64,000 bases of DNA from UBA3775 sp964584255 (GTDB taxonomy: Bacteria > Bacillota > Clostridia > Lachnospirales > Lachnospiraceae), in contig CAZOZM010000005.1 of NCBI GenBank assembly GCA_964584255.1, positions 1 through 64,000 of the forward strand. Direction: 5' to 3'. Positions 26,073-34,991 of this stretch are shown piece by piece. Made by a program: the position numbers and the translations under genes. The notes beneath the pieces were generated by a model that worked only from the letters and a program-made list of their open reading frames with translations, did not search any database and was not told the origin of the DNA. Each line of letters opens with the position of its first letter. Position 1 is the stretch's first letter.

Positions 26073-26837
26073 CTAGATTTCAATATCAAGTTCAACCGGA
26101 CAGTGATCCGAACCCATAACATCTTTATGGATTATAAATTCATCTATTCTGTCTTTTATCGAATCCGAAACAAGGAAATAGTCAATACGCCAGCCTGCAT
26201 TCCTGCTTCTTGCGTTCATACGGTAACTCCACCAGGTGTATTCCCCTTCACTGTCAGGATAAAGATATCTGAACGAGTCCGTAAATCCCGCATCCAAAAG
26301 CTCACCGAACTTCCCTCTTTCTTCATCCGAGAACCCGGCATTTCCCCGATTCGTCTTCGGATTCTTGAGATCGATTTCTTTATGTGCAACATTCAAGTCT
26401 CCACAGAATACAACCGGTTTCTTTTTATCAAGTTCCGAAATATAGTTACGGAAATCATCTTCCCACTTCATCCTGTAGTCTATTCGCTTGAGCTCATTCT
26501 GGGCATTCGGAATGTAACCGCATATAAAATAATAGTCTTCATATTCCAAGGTTACAAGCCTTCCCTCGTGGTCATGTTCTTCTATTCCCATTCCGTAAAA
26601 CACGTTAAGCGGTTCTCTTTTTGCAAAAACCGCTGTCCCGGAATATCCTTTTTTTTCGGCATAATTCCAATATTGATGATATCCCGGAGTTTCCATGGTC
26701 AGGATTCCTGCGGAAAGTTTTGTTTCCTGCAGGCAGAATATGTCCGCATCCGCTTTTTCAAAAAATTCCATGAATCCCTTTCCCAACACTGCCCTGAGAC
26801 CGTTTACATTCCAGGATATAAATTTCATTTTTTCCAT
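26073..26837 (-). CDS. exoA: Exodeoxyribonuclease III
   Basis: AP endonuclease/3'-5' exonuclease of base excision repair. It shows the motifs SWNVNGLRA, LQETKL (metal-binding Glu), GDLNVAH and GSDHCPV (catalytic Asp-His). Length 254 residues is normal. GAGGT lies 5 nt before the ATG. It is 38 bp after the Rrf2 regulator gene and upstream of the dCMP deaminase, so the three may share a transcript. Confidence 0.95.
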   Translation of the reverse strand: MEKMKFISWNVNGLRAVLGKGFMEFFEKADADIFCLQETKLSAGILTMETPGYHQYWNYAEKKGYSGTAVFAKREPLNVFYGMGIEEHDHEGRLVTLEYEDYYFICGYIPNAQNELKRIDYRMKWEDDFRNYISELDKKKPVVFCGDLNVAHKEIDLKNPKTNRGNAGFSDEERGKFGELLDAGFTDSFRYLYPDSEGEYTWWSYRMNARSRNAGWRIDYFLVSDSIKDRIDEFIIHKDVMGSDHCPVELDIEI

Positions 26838-26874
26838 TTTACCTCTGTTCCGACCTGCGCTTCCCTTCGCCGTA

Positions 26875-27309
26875 TCAGATTGAATACTGATCTCCGGCTT
26901 CCTGATGCCAGCCTACCATATCTTCAAGTGTTATGTTGTCAATTACGCCATTTACGGCCTCATATATCTTCTGATATATTCTTACGTTTACACACGCTTC
27001 CTTCTTTTCACACGGATAATCGCTGTTTCCGACACAGTCAACCGGTGCCAGATCACCTTCCGTAAGTCGTAAAATCATGCCTACCGTATATTCTCTCGGC
27101 TCCATTTTAAGCATATAACCGCCCTGTGCGCCCCTCTGACTTCTTACATATCCTGCCTTGTTAAGCACTGATATTATCTGTTCAAGGTATTTTTCGGAAA
27201 TCCCCTGTCTTTTTGAGATATCTTTAAGACTTATCGGTTCTCCCGTATTATATACCGCAAGGTCCAGCATAAGCTGAAGCGCATAACGGCCTTTTGTCGA
27301 AATTTTCAT
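26875..27309 (-). CDS. Rrf2 family transcriptional regulator
   Basis: Small winged-helix regulator of the IscR/Rrf2 family. The recognition region is SEKYLEQIISVLNKAGYVRSQRGAQGGY, with the conserved RGAxGGY wing. Three cysteines near residues 92, 99 and 106 can hold an Fe-S cluster as in IscR. It lies downstream of mnmA, but the cysteine desulfurase and scaffold genes usually next to such a regulator are not in between. A palindrome overlapping its own promoter suggests autoregulation. Length is 144 residues. Confidence 0.92.
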   Translation of the reverse strand: MKISTKGRYALQLMLDLAVYNTGEPISLKDISKRQGISEKYLEQIISVLNKAGYVRSQRGAQGGYMLKMEPREYTVGMILRLTEGDLAPVDCVGNSDYPCEKKEACVNVRIYQKIYEAVNGVIDNITLEDMVGWHQEAGDQYSI

Positions 27310-27399
27310 TTTTCCTCCAATTCACCGCACATATGCGGCATTCTGTATTAACAACACATTTTTTTGCGCTGCTGCAACACTTTTTTATATCCAAGTGTT

Positions 27400-27437
27400 T
27401 TACTATGAATTATAGTAATTATTCACTCAAAAGTAAA
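27400..27437 (-). promoter_or_regulatory. Rrf2 gene promoter with overlapping palindromic operator
   Basis: TTTACT (27437-27432), 17 bp, TATAAT (27414-27409) on the minus strand. The palindrome TTACTAT-5-ATAGTAA (27400-27418) covers the -10, as expected for a self-repressing Rrf2 regulator. Confidence 0.6.
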
Positions 27438-27530
27438 TACCTTTCTTGACACTCCCACTGCTAAAGCATTGGAATTCCTGCTTCAATCACTACCGGAATA
27501 AATTTCATCAGGCACCACGTCCAAAGGAAG

Positions 27531-28616
27531 CTATACTATCGTACCTCCGCCTACAACGGTATCACCGTCATATAATACAACCGCCTGTCCCTTTGTAATT
27601 GCCCTCTGCGGATTATCAAATACGACATGAATTCTGTCATCGGAGACCTGTGTCACAGTCGCCATGTCTTCTTTCGAACGATATCTTATCTTAGCTTTTA
27701 CCCTCATCGGCTCTTCTATTCGGTCAACCGTAATGAGATTGATGTTTTCCGCCCAAAGTTCTTTTCCGAAAAGTTCATCATTACGTCCGAGATAAACTTC
27801 GTTTTCTTCAGGATTGACACCACAGACATACATAGGTTCTTTCAGTGAAAGTCCAAGTCCCTTTCTCTGTCCGACCGTATATCTTATTATACCCTTATGT
27901 CTGCCCAATACATTTCCTGACAGGTCTTTGAAATCACCTTCCGGATATTCTTTTCCGGTATACTCTTTTATAAAGTCACAGTATTTTCCGTTTTGTACGA
28001 AACAGATATCCTGACTGTCATGTTTACGGGCATTTACAAAACCGTTTTCCTCTGCAATCTCCCTTGCTTCTTTCTTGGTTATTCCTCCCAGCGGAAAAAT
28101 AACATGTGCAAGCTGTTCCTGTGTCAGGGAATAAAGAACATAACTCTGATCCTTTGTATCATCAGCCGCTTTTTTCAAAACATATCTTCCTCTCTCGGAA
28201 TCATATTCAACAATGGCATAATGGCCTGTTACCACATAATCATAGTCCAGCTCCTTTGCACGATTGAAAAGCTTTTCAAATTTAAGATGTCTGTTGCATT
28301 CGATACACGGATTTGGTGTAAGACCGTTCTCATAAGCATGAATAAACGGCTCAATTACCGTCTGCTTAAAATTATCCGCAAAATTAAAAACGTGGTGCGG
28401 CATATCAAGTCTGTATGCCACTGCCCTCGCATCTTCTATATCATCAAGACTGCAGCATGAGTGTTCCTTGGATACTCCTACATCCTCATTGGAAAACAGT
28501 TTCATTGTAACGCCCATGCACTCATATCCCTGTTGTTTCATCAAAAATGCCGCAACGCTGGAATCAACACCGCCGCTCATCGCTATCAATGCTTTTTTCA
28601 AATTCATACCTCGCAT
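27531..28616 (-). CDS. mnmA: tRNA-specific 2-thiouridylase MnmA
   Basis: Thiolates U34 of Lys, Glu and Gln tRNAs. It has the PP-loop SGGVDSS, catalytic Cys in NPCIECNRHLKF, and the second Cys in HDSQDICFVQNG. Three starts compete: ATG 28616 (361 residues, used here), ATG 28607, and TTG 28601. GAGG sits 7 nt before the TTG but only 1 nt before the second ATG, and MKKALIAMSGG is the usual family start, so TTG at 28601 may be the true one. No other Fe-S or sulfur-relay genes are adjacent. Confidence 0.94.
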   Translation of the reverse strand: MRGMNLKKALIAMSGGVDSSVAAFLMKQQGYECMGVTMKLFSNEDVGVSKEHSCCSLDDIEDARAVAYRLDMPHHVFNFADNFKQTVIEPFIHAYENGLTPNPCIECNRHLKFEKLFNRAKELDYDYVVTGHYAIVEYDSERGRYVLKKAADDTKDQSYVLYSLTQEQLAHVIFPLGGITKKEAREIAEENGFVNARKHDSQDICFVQNGKYCDFIKEYTGKEYPEGDFKDLSGNVLGRHKGIIRYTVGQRKGLGLSLKEPMYVCGVNPEENEVYLGRNDELFGKELWAENINLITVDRIEEPMRVKAKIRYRSKEDMATVTQVSDDRIHVVFDNPQRAITKGQAVVLYDGDTVVGGGTIV

Positions 28617-28679
28617 TTTTTCTTTAAGTATATCTTTTTATGACAAATTAAGCAACCTGTTATTGCTGCATATAACCAA

Positions 28680-28786
28680 ATCCGCAAAATAGTCTGTCTT
28701 CATTGCAGCCTTAACTTCCGCATGTGTCTTTACTGCTTCCGCCCCTGCCGCCTCAGTACCCTTCTTTAAGATGTCACAGACTCCCG
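28680..28786 (-). pseudogene. Decayed copy of the trpS 3' end
   Basis: These 107 bp match 30254-30360, inside the trpS C-terminal coding region, with about seven substitutions and no gaps (roughly 93% identity). The copy keeps the reading frame (DILKKGTEAA and KAAMKTDYFAD are recognisable), but similarity ends abruptly at both ends, and it runs on to an unrelated stop. No start or ribosome binding site was seen. It is therefore a duplicated fragment on the other side of cysK. The rest of the 413-bp gap (28617-29029) holds only the cysK terminator. Confidence 0.88.
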
Positions 28787-28968
28787 TCCCTCTGAAATTA
28801 TTCTCAGGTTCTGCACTTTCATGTCAGTCTCCCCTGCAAATACAGTCCGACCTTTTCTCAAAGTCATGCCGTAATGAATCAGTCATAGATACATAATACG
28901 ACTGATTCTTCTGAAAAATCCGCTGTGCATACAACATATCAAACTCCGAAGCAGTATTTTTTACTAAA

Positions 28969-29012
28969 AAAATCCGCTTTTTCATACCATATGGCATGAA
29001 AAAGCGGATTTT
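28969..29012 (-). terminator. Terminator after cysK
   Basis: Perfect 17-bp arms (28969-28985 and 28996-29012) with a 10-nt loop. Minus-strand transcription continues into further Ts. It lies 18 bp after the cysK stop. Confidence 0.93.
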
Positions 29013-29029
29013 CAGATTATGTTTTTTGC

Positions 29030-29962
29030 TTAGGAAAACAGCGGCGTTGAAAGATATCTGTCTCCTGAATCAGGAAGAAGTACAACGATTCTCTTTCCTT
29101 TATTCTCAGGTCTTGCCGCCAAAATTCCCGCAGCCTTTAATGCTGCTCCGGATGAAATTCCGACAAGAACACCCTCACTTACCGCAAAGGCCTTTCCTTC
29201 GGTAAATGCATCTTCATTTTCTATCGGTATTATTTCATCATAGATTTTAGTATCCAGAATCTTTGGTACGAAACCTGCACCTATTCCCTGTATCTTATGA
29301 GGACCTGCTGTTCCTTTTGAAAGAACCGGACTTGTTGCAGGCTCAACAGCAATAATTTTCACATCCGTATTCTTGCTCTTCAAATACTGTCCTATACCGG
29401 TGATTGTTCCGCCCGTACCTACACCGGCTACAAATATATCCACGTTGCCATCTGTCTGATCCCAGATTTCCGGACCTGTTGTTTCAATATGTGCCCTTGG
29501 ATTGGCATCATTGTCAAACTGTCCGAGAATAACTGCACCCGGAATACTGTCACGGAGTTCTTCTGCCTTTGCAATCGCACCCTTCATTCCTTTACTGCCA
29601 TCCGTAAGAACGATTTCCGCACCATACGCCTTAAGAAGATTTCTTCGCTCAACGCTCATTGTCTCAGGGAGCGTAAGTATTGCCTTATATCCTCTTGCAG
29701 CTGCAACTGCCGCAATTCCTATTCCGGTATTTCCGCTTGTAGGCTCAATGATTGTTGCACCCTGTTTAAGAATTCCCTTTTCTTCCGCATCTTTAATCAT
29801 TGACAAAGCAACTCTGTCCTTTACCGATCCTGCCGGATTAAGATATTCGAGTTTGGCAAGCAGCTCAACACCCTCAATGCCCGCTTTCTTTGCATAACCT
29901 TTCGCATTAAGCAACGGTGTATTTCCGATAAGTTCAAGTGTACTATTGATTATTTTGCTCAT
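29030..29962 (-). CDS. cysK: Cysteine synthase A
   Basis: PLP enzyme that makes cysteine from O-acetylserine and sulfide. The PLP lysine is in NPAGSVKDRVAL, the phosphate-binding loop is TSGNTGIG, and GTGGTITGIG is also present. The start at 29962 (MSKIINSTLEL) has GGAGG 8 nt upstream and gives 310 residues. It has its own consensus promoter and strong terminator, so it is probably monocistronic. serA/cysE partners are not in the window. Confidence 0.95.
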   Translation of the reverse strand: MSKIINSTLELIGNTPLLNAKGYAKKAGIEGVELLAKLEYLNPAGSVKDRVALSMIKDAEEKGILKQGATIIEPTSGNTGIGIAAVAAARGYKAILTLPETMSVERRNLLKAYGAEIVLTDGSKGMKGAIAKAEELRDSIPGAVILGQFDNDANPRAHIETTGPEIWDQTDGNVDIFVAGVGTGGTITGIGQYLKSKNTDVKIIAVEPATSPVLSKGTAGPHKIQGIGAGFVPKILDTKIYDEIIPIENEDAFTEGKAFAVSEGVLVGISSGAALKAAGILAARPENKGKRIVVLLPDSGDRYLSTPLFS

Positions 29963-30028
29963 ATTATTGTCCTCCATTTACCCTTTTCCTGTTTTCCTAT
30001 ATGGTTACTAGGATTTATTTATGCTATT

Positions 30029-30057
30029 ATAATAGTCTTACCCCTTCGTTTTGTCAA
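30029..30057 (-). promoter_or_regulatory. Consensus promoter of cysK
   Basis: TTGACA (30057-30052) and TATTAT (30034-30029), spacing 17 bp, on the minus strand. A CCTA-9-TAGG half-site pair lies in the leader (about 29995-30011); whether it binds a cysteine regulator is unknown. Confidence 0.85.
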
Positions 30058-30202
30058 GACCTTTTCCACTGTCTTTTTTACAAAAAAAATCCCCTGCCGG
30101 CTGACTGTTAACCCATCCTTCAACTACCGGAAAACCATCCGATAATCGGGATTATGATAATATGCAGCCGTCACAGAGGACTTTTAATGCTTTTGTTTTT
30201 TA

Positions 30203-31300
30203 TTAAATATCGGTACTTCCGTATTTTTCTGCCTGTGCCTTAATCAAAGCCTCATCCGCAAAATAGTCTATCTTCATTGCAGCCTTAACTTCCGCAAGTG
30301 TCTTTTCCGCTTCCGCCCTTGCCGCTTCAGTACCCTTCTTTAAGATGTCATAGACTCCCGGAATGTCTTTTTCATATTCAGCTCTTCTCTTTCTGACAGG
30401 CTCAAGCTCTTCCTGAATTACATCATTAAGGAATCTCTTTATCTTAACGTCACCGAGTCCGCCCCTCTTATAATGATCCTTAAGTTCATCCAGGCAACTG
30501 TAATCCTTAAGATATCTTTCAAAATGTTCAGGCTTGGAAAACGCATCAAGATAAGTAAATACCGTATTTCCTTCAACATGTCCCGGATCTGAAACCTTGA
30601 GATGAAGCGGATCCGTATACATGCCCATAATCTTTTTCTTTACATCTTCTGCGGTATCCGCAAGATAGATGCAGTTTCCGAGAGACTTACTCATCTTCTG
30701 CTTACCATCCGTACCCGGAAGTCTTAAGCATGCCGCATTGTCCGGAAGAAGAACGTCCGGCTCCACAAGACATTCTGTCTTATAAGTCTGATTAAATCTT
30801 CTTACTATCTCTCTTGTCTGTTCAATCATAGGGAGCTGATCCTCGCCTACCGGTACAACATTCGCTTTGAAAGCCGTAATGTCCGCGGCCTGGCTTATAG
30901 GATAACAGAAGAATCCGACCGGTATGCTCGCCTCGAAATTTCTCATCTGAATCTCGGACTTTACGGTAGGATTTCTCTGAAGTCTTGAAACCGTAACCAT
31001 GTTCATATAGTAAAATGTCAGTTCAGTAAGTTCTGCAATCTGCGACTGTATAAAAAGATTTGATTTTGCAGGATCAAGTCCGCATGAAAGATAATCGAGA
31101 GCAACCTCAATTATGTTCTGTCTTACCTTTTCAGGGTTATCAAAATTGTCAGTCAGAGCCTGTGCATCCGCAATCATTATGAAAATCTTGTCAAACTCAC
31201 CTGAGTTCTGTAATTCCACCCTTCTTCTTAAAGAGCCAACATAATGACCAAGATGAAGTCTTCCTGTCGGACGATCACCCGTAAGAATTATTTTTTCCAT
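30203..31300 (-). CDS. trpS: Tryptophanyl-tRNA synthetase
   Basis: Class I synthetase charging tRNA-Trp. HIGH-type motif is GRLHLGHYVGSL and the KMSKS loop is GKQKMSKSLGN. The start at 31300 (MEKIILTGDRPTG) has GGAGG 5 nt upstream and gives 365 residues, slightly longer than the usual 330-345. The C-terminal 40 codons have a second, decayed copy at 28680-28786. No T-box leader was recognised upstream. Confidence 0.96.
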   Translation of the reverse strand: MEKIILTGDRPTGRLHLGHYVGSLRRRVELQNSGEFDKIFIMIADAQALTDNFDNPEKVRQNIIEVALDYLSCGLDPAKSNLFIQSQIAELTELTFYYMNMVTVSRLQRNPTVKSEIQMRNFEASIPVGFFCYPISQAADITAFKANVVPVGEDQLPMIEQTREIVRRFNQTYKTECLVEPDVLLPDNAACLRLPGTDGKQKMSKSLGNCIYLADTAEDVKKKIMGMYTDPLHLKVSDPGHVEGNTVFTYLDAFSKPEHFERYLKDYSCLDELKDHYKRGGLGDVKIKRFLNDVIQEELEPVRKRRAEYEKDIPGVYDILKKGTEAARAEAEKTLAEVKAAMKIDYFADEALIKAQAEKYGSTDI

Positions 31301-31409
31301 TTTTCCTCCATTCCGAAACATTTCGTATATATACAAACTGCTCCGGGCATTTATACTTTTATCAGTTCCTTACATTTTACAATATATAGGATTTTTTTCA
31401 AGTGCAGGT

Positions 31410-32087
31410 TTAAATAGATTCACTGTTTATTTCAATTCTTCCAATCATGACCTCAAGATTTCCGTTTCTGGTTCTGATTTCGTCAATAAACTGCTTTTCT
31501 TCCTTTTCATCCTTAAGCTTTACCTCATACTTAAGCTTATACATGCTTCCCATGTTACACGTTCTTGCCTTTATAAGTGTGGATTCTGAGGTATATTTTT
31601 CAAACAAATCATCAAATATTGTGCTGTAATCAAGGTTTTCCGGTATTACTATCGTAAGCTCCTTAATTCCTCCCGAAGAAAGCCCGTAGCCGAATGAAAG
31701 CAGCAGAATCATAACAACGGAGAGTATAATTGTCGATGCCACTGCTATTCCTATGTATCCCGTTCCGCAGCACAATCCTATCATCATACTCATAAACACA
31801 CTTCCGATTTCTTTTGCCGAGCCCGGCTGCGAACGAAATCTTGTAAGAGAAAATGCCCCTGCAACCGCAATACCGGTTCCTACATTTCCGTTTACCATAA
31901 GAATAACCACCGTAACGATTGCCGGAAGAATTGTAAGTGCTATGAGAAAACTCTGACTTGATCTTGTCTTGTATCTGTGAACACATGAAAAGCCAAATCC
32001 GAGTATTACTGCTGCCATAAAGCATATAAAAAAGCTGCCGACCGTCAGACCACCTGCCGGTATAACCGATTTAAATAGTTCTGTCAT
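31410..32087 (-). CDS. DUF4956 membrane protein
   Basis: Four hydrophobic segments lie in the first 140 residues, with the family hallmark GTGIAVAGAFSLTRFRSQPGSAKEI. A soluble C-terminal domain of about 85 residues follows. DUF4956 proteins are often encoded next to VTC-domain polymerases, as here, 3 bp after the VTC gene. It may form the membrane part of that system, by analogy with the eukaryotic VTC complex. No enzymatic motif was seen. Length is 225 residues. Confidence 0.88.
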   Translation of the reverse strand: MTELFKSVIPAGGLTVGSFFICFMAAVILGFGFSCVHRYKTRSSQSFLIALTILPAIVTVVILMVNGNVGTGIAVAGAFSLTRFRSQPGSAKEIGSVFMSMMIGLCCGTGYIGIAVASTIILSVVMILLLSFGYGLSSGGIKELTIVIPENLDYSTIFDDLFEKYTSESTLIKARTCNMGSMYKLKYEVKLKDEKEEKQFIDEIRTRNGNLEVMIGRIEINSESI

Positions 32088-32090
32088 AAT

Positions 32091-32789
32091 TTAATTCCCC
32101 TGTTTTCTTATTATTTCATTTTTATAGGCTGTTCCGTACTTCGAATAACTTGTAGGAAGAATTCCCATCTCCTCCATCAGTCTTACAAAATAGAGCGGGA
32201 TTGCTCCCGGAGCTTTCACCTCCATAATTACCTTATCCGGTTCAAGAAGTTCTTTACCGTAAAAACCTTCGGTAAGACTTATCTTTTCGGTTCGAAAACG
32301 TATATTGCCGTCAAAAGTTACGCGTACACCGTTTTCCGGCAGCCGGTATGCCGTTCTTTCATAGCCGAGGTAAACCGCCGGCATAAGCCTGTCATAGTAA
32401 TCAATAAACCATTTCAGCTCACGCCCTATCTGGTTTTTTCCATCTTTATCCCTTTCTTTTATAAAGTCCTCAGCTAAATCAAGACGCATTTTCTCACGCC
32501 GTTTATATACGACTCCGTCATACTTCTTTTTTATTTCAAGATAGACCTCTGTCGATTCGTCTATGGAATTATAACCCCTCAACCGCAGTTTTTCTTTGTA
32601 AAGCGGCTTTTCGATTGATTCCCTTATCAGTCTGAAATCCGGCGTGTCATAATAAACATTCTGTACCAGTGAATTCATATACTCATCACCGGCAAGCTTT
32701 TCTCCCAAAGCATTTACAAGTCTGTCCCGCTCCTCAATGCTAAGGATATATTTTTTCTCGTATCTCTTAAAAACCCTTATATCCCCCAA
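32091..32789 (-). CDS. VTC-domain polyphosphate polymerase-like protein
   Basis: Tunnel-shaped VTC domain related to the catalytic part of yeast Vtc4, which makes polyphosphate from ATP. Conserved basic residues are seen in FKRYEKKY, EKLRLRGY, EIKKKYDGVVYKRR and the C-terminal MEVKAPGAIPLYF and SKYGTAY. The start is TTG, with GGAGG 5 nt upstream. Length is 232 residues, a bare catalytic domain without SPX. It lies between a two-component system and a DUF4956 gene on the same strand. The product, polyphosphate or another polymer, is inference. Confidence 0.85.
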   Translation of the reverse strand: MGDIRVFKRYEKKYILSIEERDRLVNALGEKLAGDEYMNSLVQNVYYDTPDFRLIRESIEKPLYKEKLRLRGYNSIDESTEVYLEIKKKYDGVVYKRREKMRLDLAEDFIKERDKDGKNQIGRELKWFIDYYDRLMPAVYLGYERTAYRLPENGVRVTFDGNIRFRTEKISLTEGFYGKELLEPDKVIMEVKAPGAIPLYFVRLMEEMGILPTSYSKYGTAYKNEIIRKQGN

Positions 32790-32846
32790 ATAAACCTCCT
32801 CTGACGTATAAATACCGTTTAGGACATCCGATATTTTCCGTCTGCA

Positions 32847-34118
32847 TTACTCTGATTTTATTTTTAAGCGGAAATTTATGCCTCCGTTTCCGGTTTTCGC
32901 ATTTACGGATAGATTCCTATTGTTTTCCGCTATTGCAGCCGCTATCGAAAGACCGAGGCCGCTGCCTCCCGTCTCCCTGCTTCTCGACTTATCCACACGA
33001 TAGAATCTTTCAAAGAGTTTTGAAGTGTCAAACCCTTCCGGAAGCAGGCATGAATTGAAAACATCCGCATATGCGTTTTTCCCTTTTAATGAAAGCCTGA
33101 CCAAAATCCTGCTTTTCTCCTCCGCATATTTTACGGCATTGTCAAGAAATATGACGAGAATCTGTCTTATATCTTCCTCATCACCCCTGACAACAACCTC
33201 TTCCGAAACATCCGTTTCTATTTCAAGCTGTCTGCCTGCCGCCGGTCCTCTGAACATTCCGACCACATCACAAATAACATCATTCATTACGATTCCGGCA
33301 CTTTTCGGCACTTTTTTATGTTCATCCAGTCTGGCAAGATTTACAAGTTCATTAACAAGTCCCGTCATTCTTGCCGTCTGTCGTTTTATACTTTCGGTCC
33401 ATTCCGAACTGCCGTCTGTCATCTCAATCACTTCCGTATTGGCAGAAATAATTGTAATCGGAGTTTTGAGTTCATGACCGGCATCCGTAATGAACTCTTT
33501 CTGTTTCTCATTGCTTATTACTATCGGCCTGACCACTCTTCCCGCCAGGGCACACAATATAAGAAATTCCACCAGAAGACTTGCAGCTGCCACTATTCCC
33601 GAAATAACCGCCAGTTGTCGGCATTTTTCAAAATCCCTGCTGCAGTCAAGACAGACTACAAGTGTTCTATTTCCGGTCTTTGTTCTGACATAACAGCAAT
33701 TCTCTATGCGTCCCTCTTCCGCACTCTCCGAAAGAATTTTATCCGTATATTCTTTTGCCTCATCCTCCGAAAAAGACGCCGTGTTTTTTGTATTTACATC
33801 TGTAACTTTCCCGTCTTCATCATACCATACCGCAAAGAATCTTGTCGTAAATCTGCTTTCCGGCCCCGGTTTAAACTTATCTGATTTTCCAAATTCAAAT
33901 TTCTCCGGTTCACCCACGTCACTCATGCCCGGTTTTTTATCCTCGCCATCCTCCGGAAAATGACCTTCATTGATGCTTATAAAGTGAAGCGTTTCCTTTA
34001 TTGTACTCTTCACTCCGGCATAGTTTATCAGATTAATTGCACCTACAATAACAAGTGTTATCAGAACCATACCGCACATGGCAATCAGGACAAATCTTCT
34101 CTTAAGCTGATTTATCAT
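32847..34118 (-). CDS. Sensor histidine kinase
   Basis: Membrane histidine kinase with a transmembrane segment near residues 8-30, an extracytoplasmic sensor of about 120 residues rich in charged residues, and a second segment near residue 165. The phospho-acceptor H-box is ITDAGHELKTPITII, and the ATPase has FLDNAVKYAEE and TGGSGLGLSIAAAI. The start at 34118 has AGGGGA upstream and gives 424 residues. It is 4 bp after the response regulator, and the VTC and DUF4956 genes follow. Confidence 0.93.
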   Translation of the reverse strand: MINQLKRRFVLIAMCGMVLITLVIVGAINLINYAGVKSTIKETLHFISINEGHFPEDGEDKKPGMSDVGEPEKFEFGKSDKFKPGPESRFTTRFFAVWYDEDGKVTDVNTKNTASFSEDEAKEYTDKILSESAEEGRIENCCYVRTKTGNRTLVVCLDCSRDFEKCRQLAVISGIVAAASLLVEFLILCALAGRVVRPIVISNEKQKEFITDAGHELKTPITIISANTEVIEMTDGSSEWTESIKRQTARMTGLVNELVNLARLDEHKKVPKSAGIVMNDVICDVVGMFRGPAAGRQLEIETDVSEEVVVRGDEEDIRQILVIFLDNAVKYAEEKSRILVRLSLKGKNAYADVFNSCLLPEGFDTSKLFERFYRVDKSRSRETGGSGLGLSIAAAIAENNRNLSVNAKTGNGGINFRLKIKSE

Positions 34119-34122
34119 TACT

Positions 34123-34803
34123 TCATCCCCTGTCTGCCGATTCCAAAGTATAGCCAACACCCCTCACGGCAGTTATTACAACACTTGATTTAAGTTTCTC
34201 CAGCTTTTTCCTGATGGATGAAACCGTAACCCACACAACATTTATTTCCACGTCACTCATGCCGCCCCAGACCTTATTAAGCAGCTTTTCGGCAGAAATG
34301 AGAGAAGTCGAATTCTTTATAAAAACCTCCATGACCCTGAGTTCCTTATTGGTCAGTCTTTCTGAGTTTTCTCCGCATATAAGCCTTGCTTTTTCCATAT
34401 CAAGAATGATATCACCGAATTCCGGGCTGTCTGAAATGATTTCACCCTTCCTTCTTGTTATGGAACGCAGCCTGGCCAGAAGTTCCGCAACGGCAAAAGG
34501 CTTCGGAAGATAATCATCTGCTCCCATGTCAAGTCCGTATACACGATCACTCACATCTGATTTTGCAGTCAGCAGAATAACCGGTGTGTGTTTTCCGCAT
34601 CCGCGGATTTTCTTCAGCACCTCAATCCCGTCCATGTACGGCATCATAATATCGAGAATTATCCCGTCATATTCTTCCGCTTTCGCATAATCAAGCGCAT
34701 CGCGGCCATTATATACCGCATCCACGGTGTAGTGATTTTTTTCCAGCACGGTTACCAGTGCCTTGGACAGCTCTTTTTCATCCTCTGCCAACAGTATATA
34801 CAT
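34123..34803 (-). CDS. OmpR-family response regulator
   Basis: Receiver domain with acidic pocket LAEDEKEL, phospho-acceptor Asp in DGIILDIMMPYMDG, conserved LTAKSD and LPKPF. A C-terminal winged helix (INVVWVTVSSIRKKLEKL and VRGVGYTLE) binds DNA. The start at 34803 has AGGAGG 5 nt upstream and gives 226 residues. It begins the apparent operon regulator-kinase-VTC-DUF4956, so it probably controls that operon. Confidence 0.94.
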   Translation of the reverse strand: MYILLAEDEKELSKALVTVLEKNHYTVDAVYNGRDALDYAKAEEYDGIILDIMMPYMDGIEVLKKIRGCGKHTPVILLTAKSDVSDRVYGLDMGADDYLPKPFAVAELLARLRSITRRKGEIISDSPEFGDIILDMEKARLICGENSERLTNKELRVMEVFIKNSTSLISAEKLLNKVWGGMSDVEINVVWVTVSSIRKKLEKLKSSVVITAVRGVGYTLESADRG

Positions 34804-34945
34804 AAAGACCTCCTGAAGCACCTCCGCAGCATCTCTTTTTATTTACCTTACCACACAGTGCTTTACTTTTCAAATGATAATGGCAAAAGCTAAAAATAAC
34901 CTAAAGAAAAGATCCTACAAAGGAATCTTTGCAATCGAAAGCATA

Positions 34946-34991
34946 AAAAAACAGCGGTCTTACCTTTACGGTAAAACCACTGCCGTTTTTT
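34946..34991 (-). terminator. Terminator of the metal ATPase operon
   Basis: A long imperfect hairpin with a 4-5 nt loop begins at the stop codon of the ATPase gene and ends in TTTTTTT on the minus strand. Confidence 0.8.

Noticed and set aside
30203..31400. T-box leader for trpS
   Set aside because: The upstream region is short and shows neither the T-box sequence nor a specifier stem.
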